Program-made: the position numbers and the translations under genes
Notes under the pieces: generated by a model
The model's input: the letters and a program-made list of their open reading frames with translations, nothing else
Database searches by the model: none
What the model was told of the DNA's origin: nothing
Source: JBGFRR01 sp041695045
GTDB lineage: Bacteria; Bacteroidota; Ignavibacteria; UBA10030
Reading direction: 5' to 3'
Assembly: GCA_041695045.1 (NCBI GenBank)
Contig: JBGFRR010000050.1
Span: 1-28,761, forward strand
Length of the DNA: 28,761 bases
Shown here: one piece after another, positions 1-7,487 of the stretch
How positions within the stretch are numbered: the first letter of the stretch is position 1
Layout: each line of letters opens with the position of its first letter

Positions 1-1007
1 ATATCAAGCACGCCCGCCAGAACGGCGGGCTGATTGGCTACGATCCCGACCGACCGGCCATCCATACGGGCAAAGCCGACAACAAGATTCTGCGCGTAGT
101 GTTCATGCACTTCAAGAAACTCGCCGTTGTCGACAACCCGCCGGATGACTTCCTTCATATCGTACGGCTTGTTGGGACTTTCAGGGATGATGCTATTGAG
201 CTCCGTATCGGCTCTGTTGGGGTCGTCTTCCGAACGTACGACTGGCGGATCATCAACATTATTTGACGGAAGATAGCTGAGAAGCTGTTTGATGGTTTCA
301 AGGCATTCAAGTTCATTCTCACAGGCAAAGTGAGCCACACCGCTCTTTGTCGCGTGCGTCATCGCTCCGCCGAGGTCCTCGAAGGTCACATCTTCATGGG
401 TCACGGTCTTCACCACACTTGGCCCCGTCACAAACATGTAGCTCGTGTTCTTGACCATCAGCGTGAAATCTGTGATGGCCGGTGAATACACCGCCCCGCC
501 AGCGCATGGTCCCATGATGGCTGAGATTTGCGGCACAACACCCGAGGCAAGCGTGTTGCGCAGAAAGATATCCGCATAGCCTCCGAGACTTACCACGCCC
601 TCCTGAATGCGTGCACCGCCGGAATCATTCAAGCCGATAATCGGGATGCCCACCTTCATGGCCGTATCCATGATCTTGCAGATTTTCTCCGCATGCGCTT
701 CGGAGAGAGAGCCGCCGAAGACCGTAAAATCCTGACTGAAGACGACGGCCGGCCTGCCTTTGATCGTCCCGTATCCCGTGATGACGCCATCGCCTAAGTA
801 CTTCTGCTTGTCGAGACCGAAATCCGTACTGCGGTGCTGGACGAACATGCCGAACTCTTCAAAGCTGCCTTCGTCGAGGAGAAGGTCGAGCCGTTCACGT
901 GCGGTAAGCTTCCCCTTCTTGTGTTGATCTTCTATGCGCTGTTGGCCTCCTCCATGACGTGCCTGTTCACGGAGGCGGTGAAGGTGTTGTAGGCGATTCT
1001 CAGTCAT
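1..1007 (-). CDS. acyl-CoA carboxylase carboxyltransferase subunit (propionyl-CoA carboxylase beta type), partial
   Basis: This is the N-terminal 335 residues of a biotin-dependent carboxyltransferase; the C-terminal third lies beyond the left edge (family members are about 510-520 aa). The enzyme moves the carboxyl group from carboxybiotin to an acyl-CoA, most often propionyl-CoA, giving methylmalonyl-CoA in the cytoplasm. Visible family signatures are KGKLTARERLDLLLDEGSFEE near residue 31, GDGVITGYG, SGGARIQEG, GPCAGGAVYSPAITDF and VTHEDVTFEDLGGA. The start is supported by AAAGGA at 1013-1018, five bases before the ATG. Propionyl-CoA, methylmalonyl-CoA and other acyl-CoA specificities cannot be separated by eye. 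It follows the response-regulator gene on the same strand after 75 bases, but nothing shows it belongs to that operon. Confidence 0.93.
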   Translation of the reverse strand, partial: MTENRLQHLHRLREQARHGGGQQRIEDQHKKGKLTARERLDLLLDEGSFEEFGMFVQHRSTDFGLDKQKYLGDGVITGYGTIKGRPAVVFSQDFTVFGGSLSEAHAEKICKIMDTAMKVGIPIIGLNDSGGARIQEGVVSLGGYADIFLRNTLASGVVPQISAIMGPCAGGAVYSPAITDFTLMVKNTSYMFVTGPSVVKTVTHEDVTFEDLGGAMTHATKSGVAHFACENELECLETIKQLLSYLPSNNVDDPPVVRSEDDPNRADTELNSIIPESPNKPYDMKEVIRRVVDNGEFLEVHEHYAQNLVVGFARMDGRSVGIVANQPAVLAGVLD

Positions 1008-1042
1008 AAAAATCCTTTCGTCCGCTACAAACGACGGTGGGA

Positions 1043-1064
1043 AGTCAACAGTGGGGAGTTGACT
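1043..1064. repeat. short inverted repeat between regulator and carboxyltransferase genes
   Basis: AGTCAAC at 1043-1049 is repeated inverted as GTTGACT at 1058-1064 with an 8-base gap. No T-run follows on either strand, so it is not a typical terminator. It sits about 36 bases upstream of the carboxyltransferase start and could be an operator, or the stem could be chance. Its minus-strand TTGACT resembles a -35 box, but no matching -10 lies 17 bases downstream. Confidence 0.35.
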
Positions 1065-1082
1065 ATGAGGGAATGCTTGCGT

Positions 1083-1736
1083 TCAAAGAGCCCCTTTGTT
1101 CTCAATCGCAAACTTGAGTAAGGCATAGCTCCCTTTGAGATTAAGTTTGATGCAGATGTTTGCGCGGTGATTCTCGATCGTTCGATGGCTGACAAAGAGT
1201 GCACCGGCAATTTCTTTACTGGTCTTCCCCTCGGCAATGAGCGACAACACGCGGCGCTCCGTTGGCGTTAACGAACGCAGCCCCGGATTTTTTTCTTCTA
1301 ACGCTTTCGAGCGTTCTCGCCGGTTGAGAAGGAAATTCGATATGAGCGGACTGATAAAATGTTTGCCAGCGACGACGGTATGCACGCAGGTCAGGATGTC
1401 GCTGACGGCGTTCTCTTTCAACACATACCCCATCACGCCCAGGTCCATCGCTTCGTTAAACATGTCCTCCTCCTTATACATCGTCAGGATGACGATGGGC
1501 ACTCGTACTTCCTGTGAACGTAGTTTCTCAGCGACCTCAAGACCGTTCATGTGCGGCATATCGATATCGAGGATCGCTACGTCTGGCAATTGGCGTGTAA
1601 TCAGCTCCAGCGCTTCCACACCATTGTTTACTTGACCAAGAATGACGATGCCTGGGTCGGTCTCAAGAACTTCCGCAAGTCCACGTCGAAAGATCGGATG
1701 GTCGTCTGCTATAACGATTCTCATCTGTTGCGTCAT
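1083..1736 (-). CDS. NarL/FixJ-type DNA-binding response regulator
   Basis: This 217-aa regulator has a receiver domain (about residues 5-120) and a LuxR-type helix-turn-helix (about 153-215). The acidic pocket is D11/D12, the likely phosphate acceptor is D57 in the LDIDMP motif, and T85 and K107 complete the conserved set. The DNA-binding end carries LTPTERRVLSLIAEGKTSKEIA and VSHRTIENHRANICIKL. Its start overlaps the stop codon of the kinase gene by four bases (ATGA at 1733-1736), so the two are translationally coupled and the kinase is its likely partner. The targets are unknown. The HisKA_3 kinase type and NarL output type are the usual pairing. Confidence 0.96.
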   Translation of the reverse strand: MTQQMRIVIADDHPIFRRGLAEVLETDPGIVILGQVNNGVEALELITRQLPDVAILDIDMPHMNGLEVAEKLRSQEVRVPIVILTMYKEEDMFNEAMDLGVMGYVLKENAVSDILTCVHTVVAGKHFISPLISNFLLNRRERSKALEEKNPGLRSLTPTERRVLSLIAEGKTSKEIAGALFVSHRTIENHRANICIKLNLKGSYALLKFAIENKGAL

Positions 1737-4700
1737 CGTGTACCGAAAATAGGGATATGAATAGTTATGGTGGTACCGGAAGAGGGGGAAGAGTCGACGT
1801 CGAAGTTACCTTGCAAGAGACGTACGCGTTCAGAGATGCCGATGAGGCCAAAGCCCTGCTCGCCGGCTTTCACATGCTTGAGCGGTCGAGCCTGTATCCC
1901 AACACCATTGTCTTCGACGCGAATCATAAGACTATCGGGCTGAACGTGAATCGAAACTCTCGCTTCTGTCGCCTTCGAGTGTCGCACCACATTGCTCAAC
2001 ACTTCTTGCATGATTCGGAACACATGAATCTCGTGCTCCTTGGAAAGTATGCCACGCAAGTCATCAAGGTCCGTAATAATGGTGATATCGGACAATGAAG
2101 CAAGTTTGTTGACCATCGATGCGATGGTCTTCCGAAGGCCAAGCCGGTCGAGCTGGTACGGCCGGAGATCATGGGCAATTACTCGTGCCTCATCGATGGT
2201 TTGCGACGTCAGCTCGGATATTTCGCGGAGCTGTTCTTTCAGGTGCTCGAGGTCCACGCCGTCATGCAACCCTAACAGAGCGCGATTTTTAATAATCAGG
2301 AGATTTTGGCCAAGACTGTCGTGCAACTCCGACGAGATACGTTTCCGCTCGTTCTCTTGCGATGCGAGGACCTGGCGAGAAAATGCTTCTTGCAGCTCTT
2401 GCGCCTTCCGTCGGTCCGAAATATCACGCACGATGTTTCTGTATTCAATAACATTCCCCTGCTCATCCCGTATGACACGGGTTGTCTGTTCGATCCAGAG
2501 GCGTGAGCCATCCTTACGGCCGATCCGACACACGCAGGAGGTATCGACCGTTCCATCCTGCGTGATGTGTTGGTATTGTCGAATCACCCATCGTTTATCC
2601 TCACGGGCGATAAACTTTGAATACAGCTGGCCAATCACTTCTTCTTGACTGTATCCGCTCATTGTGAAAAACGTCGGGCTGGCATATGAAATCTTTCCCT
2701 CCGCATCGACAATGTAGTAGACCTCATTGATGTTTTCCACCAACCCGCGGTACCGCTCGAAGAGTGCACGATAACGTTGTTCCGATTGCATTAAGTCTTG
2801 AGAGAACTTACGTTCTTGCTCGTGACGCAGTTCCAGTACACGGACACGCCTGTGATAGATGCCGTAGATGCCAAATCCCACGGTGCCAACGACAAGGGTC
2901 AGGAACCACCACGTTCTCCAAAATGGTGTAAGGATGATAAATGCGAGGGACGTCCCCTCTTCATTCCAGACGCCGTCGTTGTTCGCAGCGCGGACGCGAA
3001 AGCGGTATTTCCCCGACCCCAAGCTGGTGTATTCCACGACGCGACGAGTTCCGCCATCGATCCAGTGATTGTCATGTCCCTCCATCATGAACTCAAAACG
3101 CGACTTGTGAGGCGCAGTGAAGCTCAGCGCCGTGAATCGGAACTGAAATCGGTTGGCCGTATGACTGAACTCGAGTGGTTTGTCGATGTCCTGGTGAACA
3201 TTGTCCACAAGCAACTCTTCGATGACGACGGGCGGCGCTAACGTGTTGATATTCACCTTCCTCGGATCCAGAAATGCAATCCCTTTGATCGTCGGAAAAG
3301 CCAGTCTCCCATCTGCAAGTATAAGGCCTGAGGGATAAAACCCACCATTGCATTCAACGCTCCTCAAGCCATCGCCCAGCCCATACGAAAACGAGCGGAC
3401 TGACGACCGCTTTCCTTCTACAAACTCTTGTGCCTCACTCTTGACTACACGATAGACACCCCGATTGGAACTCATCCAGAGATTCCCCATGTCATCTTCC
3501 AAGATGACCGAGACAATATTGTCAAAAAGTCCAACGCTCGTGTTAATGTTCACAACGTTACCACGGTGGAGAGCAAACAACCCTGAGCCATATGTTCCAA
3601 CCCAGAGATATCCATCACGATCACGCAGAATAGACCGCACATACTTCCCTGCCAATCTTTGCTCCTGTCCTGGAGAACGCAAAACCTCATCGCTCAAGTG
3701 CTGAAGTCCTCCCACCGTGCCAATCCACAGACTGCCGTCGGTGTCTTCGAACAATGTTCGGACATCGTTGCTGATGAGACCCTTCGTCATATCCCAATGA
3801 GTCCAGTTCTTCCCATCAAAGCGATACAACCCGCGCCCCGTCGATCCAAACCATGTATGCCCACGCGAATCCGTCAGAATGGCCAGGACATTCGGAACCG
3901 GATAGGTTTGGCCGTCTTGGTTCGGGATAAAGACGCCGTTCACCATCCTGCTGACGGCGCCGGCCCATGTCCCTACCCAGAGCGATCCTTTCGCATCTTC
4001 ACCCACTGACCACACGCAATCGCTCGTGAGTCCGTGACGTTCATCATACACCCGAACCGCCTTCCCCTCGATGAAATGCAATCCGCCACAATTCGTGCCC
4101 ACCCATAGTCCACCCGACTTGCTTATTGCCATCCCTAAAATAATCTCATTGCGTAATCCCTCTTGTATGCCTAACACGGTGAATGGAACCTCGCGCAAGC
4201 GATGCAAACCGCCTCCGTCCGTTCCAATCCAGAGGTTGCCTTCACGGTCGAAGCAAAGAGACCTCACGAGGGTAGACTTGAGCCCATCCGCTGCTCCAAA
4301 CGATCTTCCTCCCTCCGCATCAATCATCAGAAGTCCGCCTGGGTACTCGGCCGCCCAAAGACGATTGCGTTTGTCCTCTATGAGATCTCTGACGTAGAGA
4401 TGCGAGAAGCGCGGAATGCGTTGCAATTTTCCTGGAAGGTCATCCCGCCATACGGCAAATACCTGATCGCCCGTCAGCAGCACGGAGTCATCGTTTTTCA
4501 GTACGATGGAATTAATGACCTTCATCGTCAATTCCACTTCACGCACCACGACCTTGTTGTCCACAAAAATGCGATTGATTCCCTGAGGCGTTGCAATGAG
4601 AACATTGCCGTTGCCATCGTCTCCGAGTGCCGTGACAGAGTTATTCCAGAGACCGTCCACCATCGTATAGTGCTTCACGCTTCCGCTTGAATCGATCCTC

Positions 4701-5122
4701 ACGAGGCCGTGACCTGATGTGCCGGCCCACACTGTGTGTTGTCTGTCGATATAGAGTGTGAGGATTGAGACCAGCTCAAGCGGCGTGTTCTTGAGCGGTG
4801 CCGCAAGTTGACCGTTGAAGAAACGGTAAAGCCCGCCATTCTCCGTTCCGAGCCAGAAGCCGCCATGTACATCTTCTTGTAAACAAAGGATGCGATCAGA
4901 TTTCAGTTCGAGCAGGTTCGAGCGGTCATACACCTGGAAGTTCACACCATCAAACCGAACCAAGCCGCCAAAGGTGCCAAGCCAGAGATAGCCAGTACGT
5001 GACTGCAGAATCGCATTCACGGAGTTTTGTGGAAGGCCCTGTTCTGTTGTCCAGTTCTCAATCTTGTACTGACTCAGTGTCGGAGCTGTGAGAACAAGGA
5101 GTATGACAAGTAGGCGGAGCAT
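1733..5122 (-). CDS. sensor histidine kinase with periplasmic regulator-propeller domain, PAS domain and HisKA_3 kinase core
   Basis: This 1129-aa membrane sensor kinase begins with a signal peptide (about 1-17). Residues 20-620 carry at least ten propeller motifs of the form LWIGT..GGL.R, consistent with two beta-propellers of the Reg_prop family. A Y_Y_Y-type immunoglobulin-like domain follows (about 650-720), then one transmembrane helix (about 739-759), a PAS domain (about 793-897), and a HisKA_3 dimerisation domain whose phospho-histidine is H934 in the ELHDSLGQ motif. The HATPase domain has SNVVRHSKA (N box), VEDNGVGI and GFGLIGISERV. Unlike Bacteroides hybrid sensors it has no receiver or AraC domain; that output is supplied by the adjacent regulator. 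In relatives the propeller often senses glycans, but the ligand here is unknown. There is no Shine-Dalgarno sequence at the start. Confidence 0.95.
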   Translation of the reverse strand: MLRLLVILLVLTAPTLSQYKIENWTTEQGLPQNSVNAILQSRTGYLWLGTFGGLVRFDGVNFQVYDRSNLLELKSDRILCLQEDVHGGFWLGTENGGLYRFFNGQLAAPLKNTPLELVSILTLYIDRQHTVWAGTSGHGLVRIDSSGSVKHYTMVDGLWNNSVTALGDDGNGNVLIATPQGINRIFVDNKVVVREVELTMKVINSIVLKNDDSVLLTGDQVFAVWRDDLPGKLQRIPRFSHLYVRDLIEDKRNRLWAAEYPGGLLMIDAEGGRSFGAADGLKSTLVRSLCFDREGNLWIGTDGGGLHRLREVPFTVLGIQEGLRNEIILGMAISKSGGLWVGTNCGGLHFIEGKAVRVYDERHGLTSDCVWSVGEDAKGSLWVGTWAGAVSRMVNGVFIPNQDGQTYPVPNVLAILTDSRGHTWFGSTGRGLYRFDGKNWTHWDMTKGLISNDVRTLFEDTDGSLWIGTVGGLQHLSDEVLRSPGQEQRLAGKYVRSILRDRDGYLWVGTYGSGLFALHRGNVVNINTSVGLFDNIVSVILEDDMGNLWMSSNRGVYRVVKSEAQEFVEGKRSSVRSFSYGLGDGLRSVECNGGFYPSGLILADGRLAFPTIKGIAFLDPRKVNINTLAPPVVIEELLVDNVHQDIDKPLEFSHTANRFQFRFTALSFTAPHKSRFEFMMEGHDNHWIDGGTRRVVEYTSLGSGKYRFRVRAANNDGVWNEEGTSLAFIILTPFWRTWWFLTLVVGTVGFGIYGIYHRRVRVLELRHEQERKFSQDLMQSEQRYRALFERYRGLVENINEVYYIVDAEGKISYASPTFFTMSGYSQEEVIGQLYSKFIAREDKRWVIRQYQHITQDGTVDTSCVCRIGRKDGSRLWIEQTTRVIRDEQGNVIEYRNIVRDISDRRKAQELQEAFSRQVLASQENERKRISSELHDSLGQNLLIIKNRALLGLHDGVDLEHLKEQLREISELTSQTIDEARVIAHDLRPYQLDRLGLRKTIASMVNKLASLSDITIITDLDDLRGILSKEHEIHVFRIMQEVLSNVVRHSKATEARVSIHVQPDSLMIRVEDNGVGIQARPLKHVKAGEQGFGLIGISERVRLLQGNFDVDSSPSSGTTITIHIPIFGTR

Positions 5123-5198
5123 AAACGTTTGAAGTACAATCGACGATCAGCGCTCAGGGGGACACGGTGGAACGGGAAGCTCTCCTCGAATTATCGAT

Positions 5199-5227
5199 AA
5201 TCTATTCAAAGACTACAAAAACTGCAA
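5199..5227 (-). promoter_or_regulatory. candidate promoter for the kinase/regulator operon
   Basis: Read on the minus strand, TTGCAG (5222-5227) and TAGATT (5199-5204) are separated by 17 bases. The same two hexamers with the same spacing occur before the lipoprotein gene at 14330. The start codon is 76 bases downstream of the -10 box. Neither hexamer is a strong match to the E. coli consensus; the recurrence is the main support. Confidence 0.4.
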
Positions 5228-5234
5228 GAAGATG

Positions 5235-5270
5235 AAAAAAAAGGCATCCCAACACTCGTCGGGATGCCTT
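5235..5270 (-). terminator. rho-independent terminator after the RND remnant
   Basis: A perfect 10-base stem (AAGGCATCCC at 5241-5250 with GGGATGCCTT at 5261-5270) encloses a 10-base loop and is followed on the minus strand by a run of eight T (5235-5242, partly within the stem). It lies 25 bases beyond the stop codon of the RND permease remnant, so it appears to be the original end of the efflux operon. Confidence 0.85.
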
Positions 5271-5294
5271 CAAGAACATCGATACGCCCGTATG

Positions 5295-5511
5295 TCACTT
5301 TACCATCGCTTCGACGGCTTCCGCCGGTTCGGTTTCCCGTTCCGTGGTGGACTCTGCAACGGTAGTTCGTGACAGTTTCGCTGCGACCCATTCCTTGAGG
5401 TCATGGAACACAAGATAGAAGTTCGGGATGACGAACAGCGACAGTACCTATAGAACCGAGGAGACCGCCAATCGTTGCGACGGCGAGCGGCTGGAGCACC
5501 TCAGAGCCTTT
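5295..5511 (-). pseudogene. remnant: C-terminus of an RND-family efflux permease (AcrB/HAE1 type), frameshifted
   Basis: Only the last roughly 70 codons of an RND transporter remain. From about 5511 the minus strand reads GSEVLQPLAVATIGGLL, the conserved segment entering the last transmembrane helices. It then changes frame near 5450-5456 (one extra base or equivalent; the downstream frame has a TAG there) and continues as VLSLFVIPNFYLVFHDLKEW to a stop at 5295-5297. An intact RND permease is about 1000-1050 aa. The 5' break coincides with the palindromic repeat at 5512. It is followed by a good terminator, so this was the last gene of its operon. The family assignment is firm; the substrate is unknown and the fragment is almost certainly non-functional. 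Confidence 0.85.
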
Positions 5512-5576
5512 CCTCGTTCCCACGCTCCGTTTACCCCGTCGCTCTTTGGCGGGGCGTGGGAACGAGGATAAACGGA
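5512..5576. repeat. palindromic repeat at the efflux-remnant breakpoint
   Basis: A perfect 14-base inverted repeat (CCTCGTTCCCACGC at 5512-5525 and its complement at 5554-5567) is joined to a second inverted pair, TCCGTTTA at 5526-5533 and TAAACGGA at 5569-5576. From memory, the CGTTCCCACGC/GCGTGGGAACG motif recurs as a dispersed repeat in many unrelated bacterial genomes. It lies exactly between the RND remnant and unassignable sequence. The 127 bases from 5577 to 5703 hold no gene I can recognise. Confidence 0.75.
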
Positions 5577-5703
5577 GGGGATATTGAAGTTGTGAGGGAG
5601 TTTCACTCCCGAACACCCCAGTTGGTAGTGAGTCAAAAAAAGTTAAATTGAAGCCGCCGCCGTTTCCCGGCGGGGCGACATATCGACAGTTGCGTAGCAT
5701 CAG

Positions 5704-5895
5704 TTACTCATAGCGGAGGGCGTCGATGGTATTCTGGTTTGCCGCCTTCCACGCAGGATACAAGCCAAAGATAATTCCCACCATCGATGCTGAGCTGAAA
5801 CTCACGATGATTGCAAGCGGAGAAATCAACGGCGTGAGGTTACGGTAGGTTGTGATGAGGTACGATGCGAGCACACCGAGGCCGATCCCCTCACA
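5704..5895 (-). pseudogene. remnant: C-terminus of a MacB/FtsX-family ABC transporter permease
   Basis: The minus strand from about 5895 reads IGLGVLASYLITTYRNLTPLISP and continues through the final transmembrane helix to the ending GLYPAWKAANQNTIDALRYE before a stop at 5704. This is the characteristic last 60 or so residues of MacB-type permeases, which are normally about 400 aa (or 650 when fused to the ATPase). Nothing of the N-terminal region or the large periplasmic domain remains. Homology stops about 15 bases after the stop codon of the Spy-like gene, so an internal deletion is the simplest explanation. An open frame can be extended upstream to an ATG at 5934, but that part overlaps the Spy-like gene and has no permease character. 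Confidence 0.85.
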
Positions 5896-5909
5896 CTGTG
5901 TTTGAGAAC

Positions 5910-6299
5910 TTACGGTTTTCCCTGGCGTCTCCATCGAGATTCCCGCTCTTCCATTTCTTTGATGTACCGGTCGTACAAAAGGTTTTGTTCTTGCGACAGC
6001 AATGTACGGATTTCCTTCCGAAGACTATCCCGCTGTGCCTGGAACAGCTGTGTGTGTTGTTCCCGGATCGCGCTAAACTTCGGGCGTGTCGCTTCAAGAA
6101 TGGAATCAACGGCAACACTCTGCTCGGGGGTGAGCTTCAGCTTTTTGATGAATTCCTTGCGCACCTCTTCCCGCGCCGGATGATGACGGAAGGAATCCCT
6201 CTTCCCAAAGTAACTCTTTCCCACGAATGTGCCGCCAACTGCGCCGAGAAGAAAGGCAAGAATGATGAACAACAATGTTTTCCTTTTTGGTTCTATCAT
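5910..6299 (-). CDS. Spy/CpxP-like periplasmic protein (heavy-metal-sensor-like), membrane anchored
   Basis: This 129-aa protein has an N-terminal transmembrane anchor (about residues 8-27, LLFIILAFLLGAVGGTFVG) and a helical, charged periplasmic part. LTPEQ at 56-60 is the LTxxQ-type motif of the Spy/CpxP/CnrX group, followed by a long heptad-like helix (about 60-125). Relatives act as periplasmic chaperones or as sensors restraining an ECF sigma system. An ATG at 6305 is also in frame, but AAGGAG at 6307-6312 lies only one base from it and seven from the ATG at 6299, so 6299 is the better start. It is the third gene of the sigma/anti-sigma operon and precedes the efflux remnants. The signal is unknown. 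Confidence 0.82.
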   Translation of the reverse strand: MIEPKRKTLLFIILAFLLGAVGGTFVGKSYFGKRDSFRHHPAREEVRKEFIKKLKLTPEQSVAVDSILEATRPKFSAIREQHTQLFQAQRDSLRKEIRTLLSQEQNLLYDRYIKEMEERESRWRRQGKP

Positions 6300-6306
6300 A
6301 AACATA

Positions 6307-6312
6307 CTCCTT
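6307..6312 (-). promoter_or_regulatory. ribosome binding site that sets the Spy-like start
   Basis: AAGGAG on the minus strand stands seven bases before the ATG at 6299 and only one base before the ATG at 6305, so it favours the downstream start. Confidence 0.7.
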
Positions 6313-6315
6313 TTG

Positions 6316-6771
6316 TCAGCGCGAGACGACAGCTAACAGGAGATCGTCTTTTGAAATCTCTTCGCGACTCATCAGCACCTGTGCACTGAGTGAATCCGAT
6401 TGTTCTCCGGCCAGATACGGTTCGAACACAATGGGTTCCTCTGCCTGCACAAAACTCCCTACTCCAACAACAATGACGACAACAAAAGCCAATCCGACGA
6501 CAAGACGACGGGCGAGAAGCTCAGCGCCACTCCATAACTTCACGGGATCTTCTTCACCGCGCAGCGCACGCATGAGACGCGGAAAAAACTGTGTGGAGAG
6601 CTCTACGCTCGCTGCCGATTGGATGAACTGCCGCATCGCACGCAGCTCTCGAATTCTCGCTGCACATACGCTGCATTCAACGACGTGCGCTTCGGTACGT
6701 TCCCGTTCAGCCGCATCCAACTCTCCATCGACATAGACGGAGAGCAGCTCAAAGAATTGTTCGTGTTTCAT
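6316..6771 (-). CDS. anti-sigma factor with zinc-finger (ZAS) domain
   Basis: This 151-aa membrane anti-sigma factor has a cytoplasmic ZAS domain with H29, C33 and C36 in the H-x3-C-x2-C pattern (zf-HC2 family), a transmembrane helix at about 88-108 (rich in V, with GLAFVVVIVVGVGSFV), and a short periplasmic tail. It should bind and hold the sigma factor encoded just upstream. The genes are three bases apart, and GAGGAG at the end of the sigma reading frame forms its ribosome binding site six bases before the ATG. ZAS proteins respond either to redox at the zinc site or to proteolysis of the periplasmic part; the sequence does not decide which. Confidence 0.9.
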   Translation of the reverse strand: MKHEQFFELLSVYVDGELDAAERERTEAHVVECSVCAARIRELRAMRQFIQSAASVELSTQFFPRLMRALRGEEDPVKLWSGAELLARRLVVGLAFVVVIVVGVGSFVQAEEPIVFEPYLAGEQSDSLSAQVLMSREEISKDDLLLAVVSR

Positions 6772-6774
6772 GGG

Positions 6775-7350
6775 TTACTCCTCAAAGTAGTCCTGCAGCA
6801 ACGACCGGAGTTGTTCACGTGCTCGGAAGATCCTTGACTTCACTGCTTGCGGCGTAATCTTCAACACCTTCGCAATCTCAGCGTACGATAGGTCGTTGTA
6901 TTCCCGAAGGATCAACACCCTCCGGTGTTCGGCAGAAAGTTTCTGCAACGCATCAACCACCTTCTGCTTCCGCTCGTCGTTCAGCACTTCCTCTATCCCT
7001 GTCGGATTGTCGCCGACCGAGTATTCCTGGTGTGAACCGCCTTCGGACAGGAAATCGAGCGACAGGATTTTCCGAATCTTCCGCCGTCTCACTTCATCGA
7101 TACACAGGTTCACCGTGATGCGGTACAGCCACGAATAGAACGACGCATCAAACTCAAATCGGCCGAGAGACCGATGCACACGGATAAACACCTCTTGCGT
7201 CAAATCCTCAACTTCAGACCGGTCGCCCAGCGTCAGGTAAATGAGGTTTGCCACCTGACGTTGGTAGCGCCGGACAAGTTCTTCGAATGCTCGTTCATCG
7301 CCCCTTTGAAATGAGCGAATCAGTTGGAAGTCGTCGGATTGCTGTTTCAC
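6775..7350 (-). CDS. ECF-type RNA polymerase sigma factor (RpoE/SigW-like)
   Basis: This 191-aa sigma factor has region 2 at about 20-90 (ending in the DLTQEVFIRVHRSLGRF and SFYSWLYRITVNLCIDEVRRRK segments) and region 4 at about 130-185 (LSAEHRRVLILREYNDLSYAEIA followed by the recognition helix TPQAVKSRIFRAR). Region 3 and region 1.1 are absent, as expected for the group. The first codon is GTG at 7350; no in-frame ATG precedes the conserved region and there is no clear Shine-Dalgarno sequence. It leads an operon with its anti-sigma factor and a Spy-like protein. A candidate ECF-type promoter lies just upstream, suggesting autoregulation. The original targets probably included the efflux genes now reduced to scraps downstream. 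Confidence 0.95.
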   Translation of the reverse strand: MKQQSDDFQLIRSFQRGDERAFEELVRRYQRQVANLIYLTLGDRSEVEDLTQEVFIRVHRSLGRFEFDASFYSWLYRITVNLCIDEVRRRKIRKILSLDFLSEGGSHQEYSVGDNPTGIEEVLNDERKQKVVDALQKLSAEHRRVLILREYNDLSYAEIAKVLKITPQAVKSRIFRAREQLRSLLQDYFEE

Positions 7351-7364
7351 AGAGGCATGGGTTA

Positions 7365-7389
7365 GACGAGCATCACCTGTAAAGGTTTC
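7365..7389 (-). promoter_or_regulatory. candidate ECF-sigma autoregulated promoter
   Basis: On the minus strand GAAAC (7385-7389) and CGTC (7365-7368, continuing as CGTCTAA) are separated by 16 bases, which matches the general ECF promoter pattern of an AAC-containing -35 and CGTC/TCTAA -10. It ends 14 bases before the GTG start of the sigma gene, so the leader would be very short. The motif is short enough to occur by chance. Confidence 0.45.
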
Positions 7390-7430
7390 TGCCGTGCTGA
7401 GACCAAAACGGATGATGCCCTATGGAATAG

Positions 7431-7462
7431 CAAAAGCCCAGCCCGCCAAAGGCGGGTGGGCT
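7431..7462 (-). terminator. terminator after mnmA
   Basis: A GC-rich hairpin (7435-7447 pairing with 7451-7462, one bulged base, three-base loop) is followed on the minus strand by TTTT. It lies 25 bases beyond the mnmA stop. The T-run is short, so efficiency is uncertain. Confidence 0.6.
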
Positions 7463-7487
7463 CGAACATGCTTGTAAACATTGGGGA

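Noticed and set aside
1043..1064. The AGTCAAC inverted repeat as a transcription terminator.
   Set aside because: The stem is short and no T-run follows on either strand.
2040..2648. A 202-codon plus-strand open frame opposite the kinase core.
   Set aside because: It is Ser/Arg/Cys-rich and lies antisense to conserved kinase motifs.
5401..5700. A 99-codon open frame spanning the palindromic repeat.
   Set aside because: It joins repeat sequence to a few RND codons and then leaves the RND frame; it is a chance frame over a pseudogene.
5704..5934. A 76-codon open frame with an ATG that could be called a small gene.
   Set aside because: Its first part overlaps the Spy-like gene and has no homology signal; the rest is plainly the last helix and tail of a MacB-type permease, so it is a remnant.
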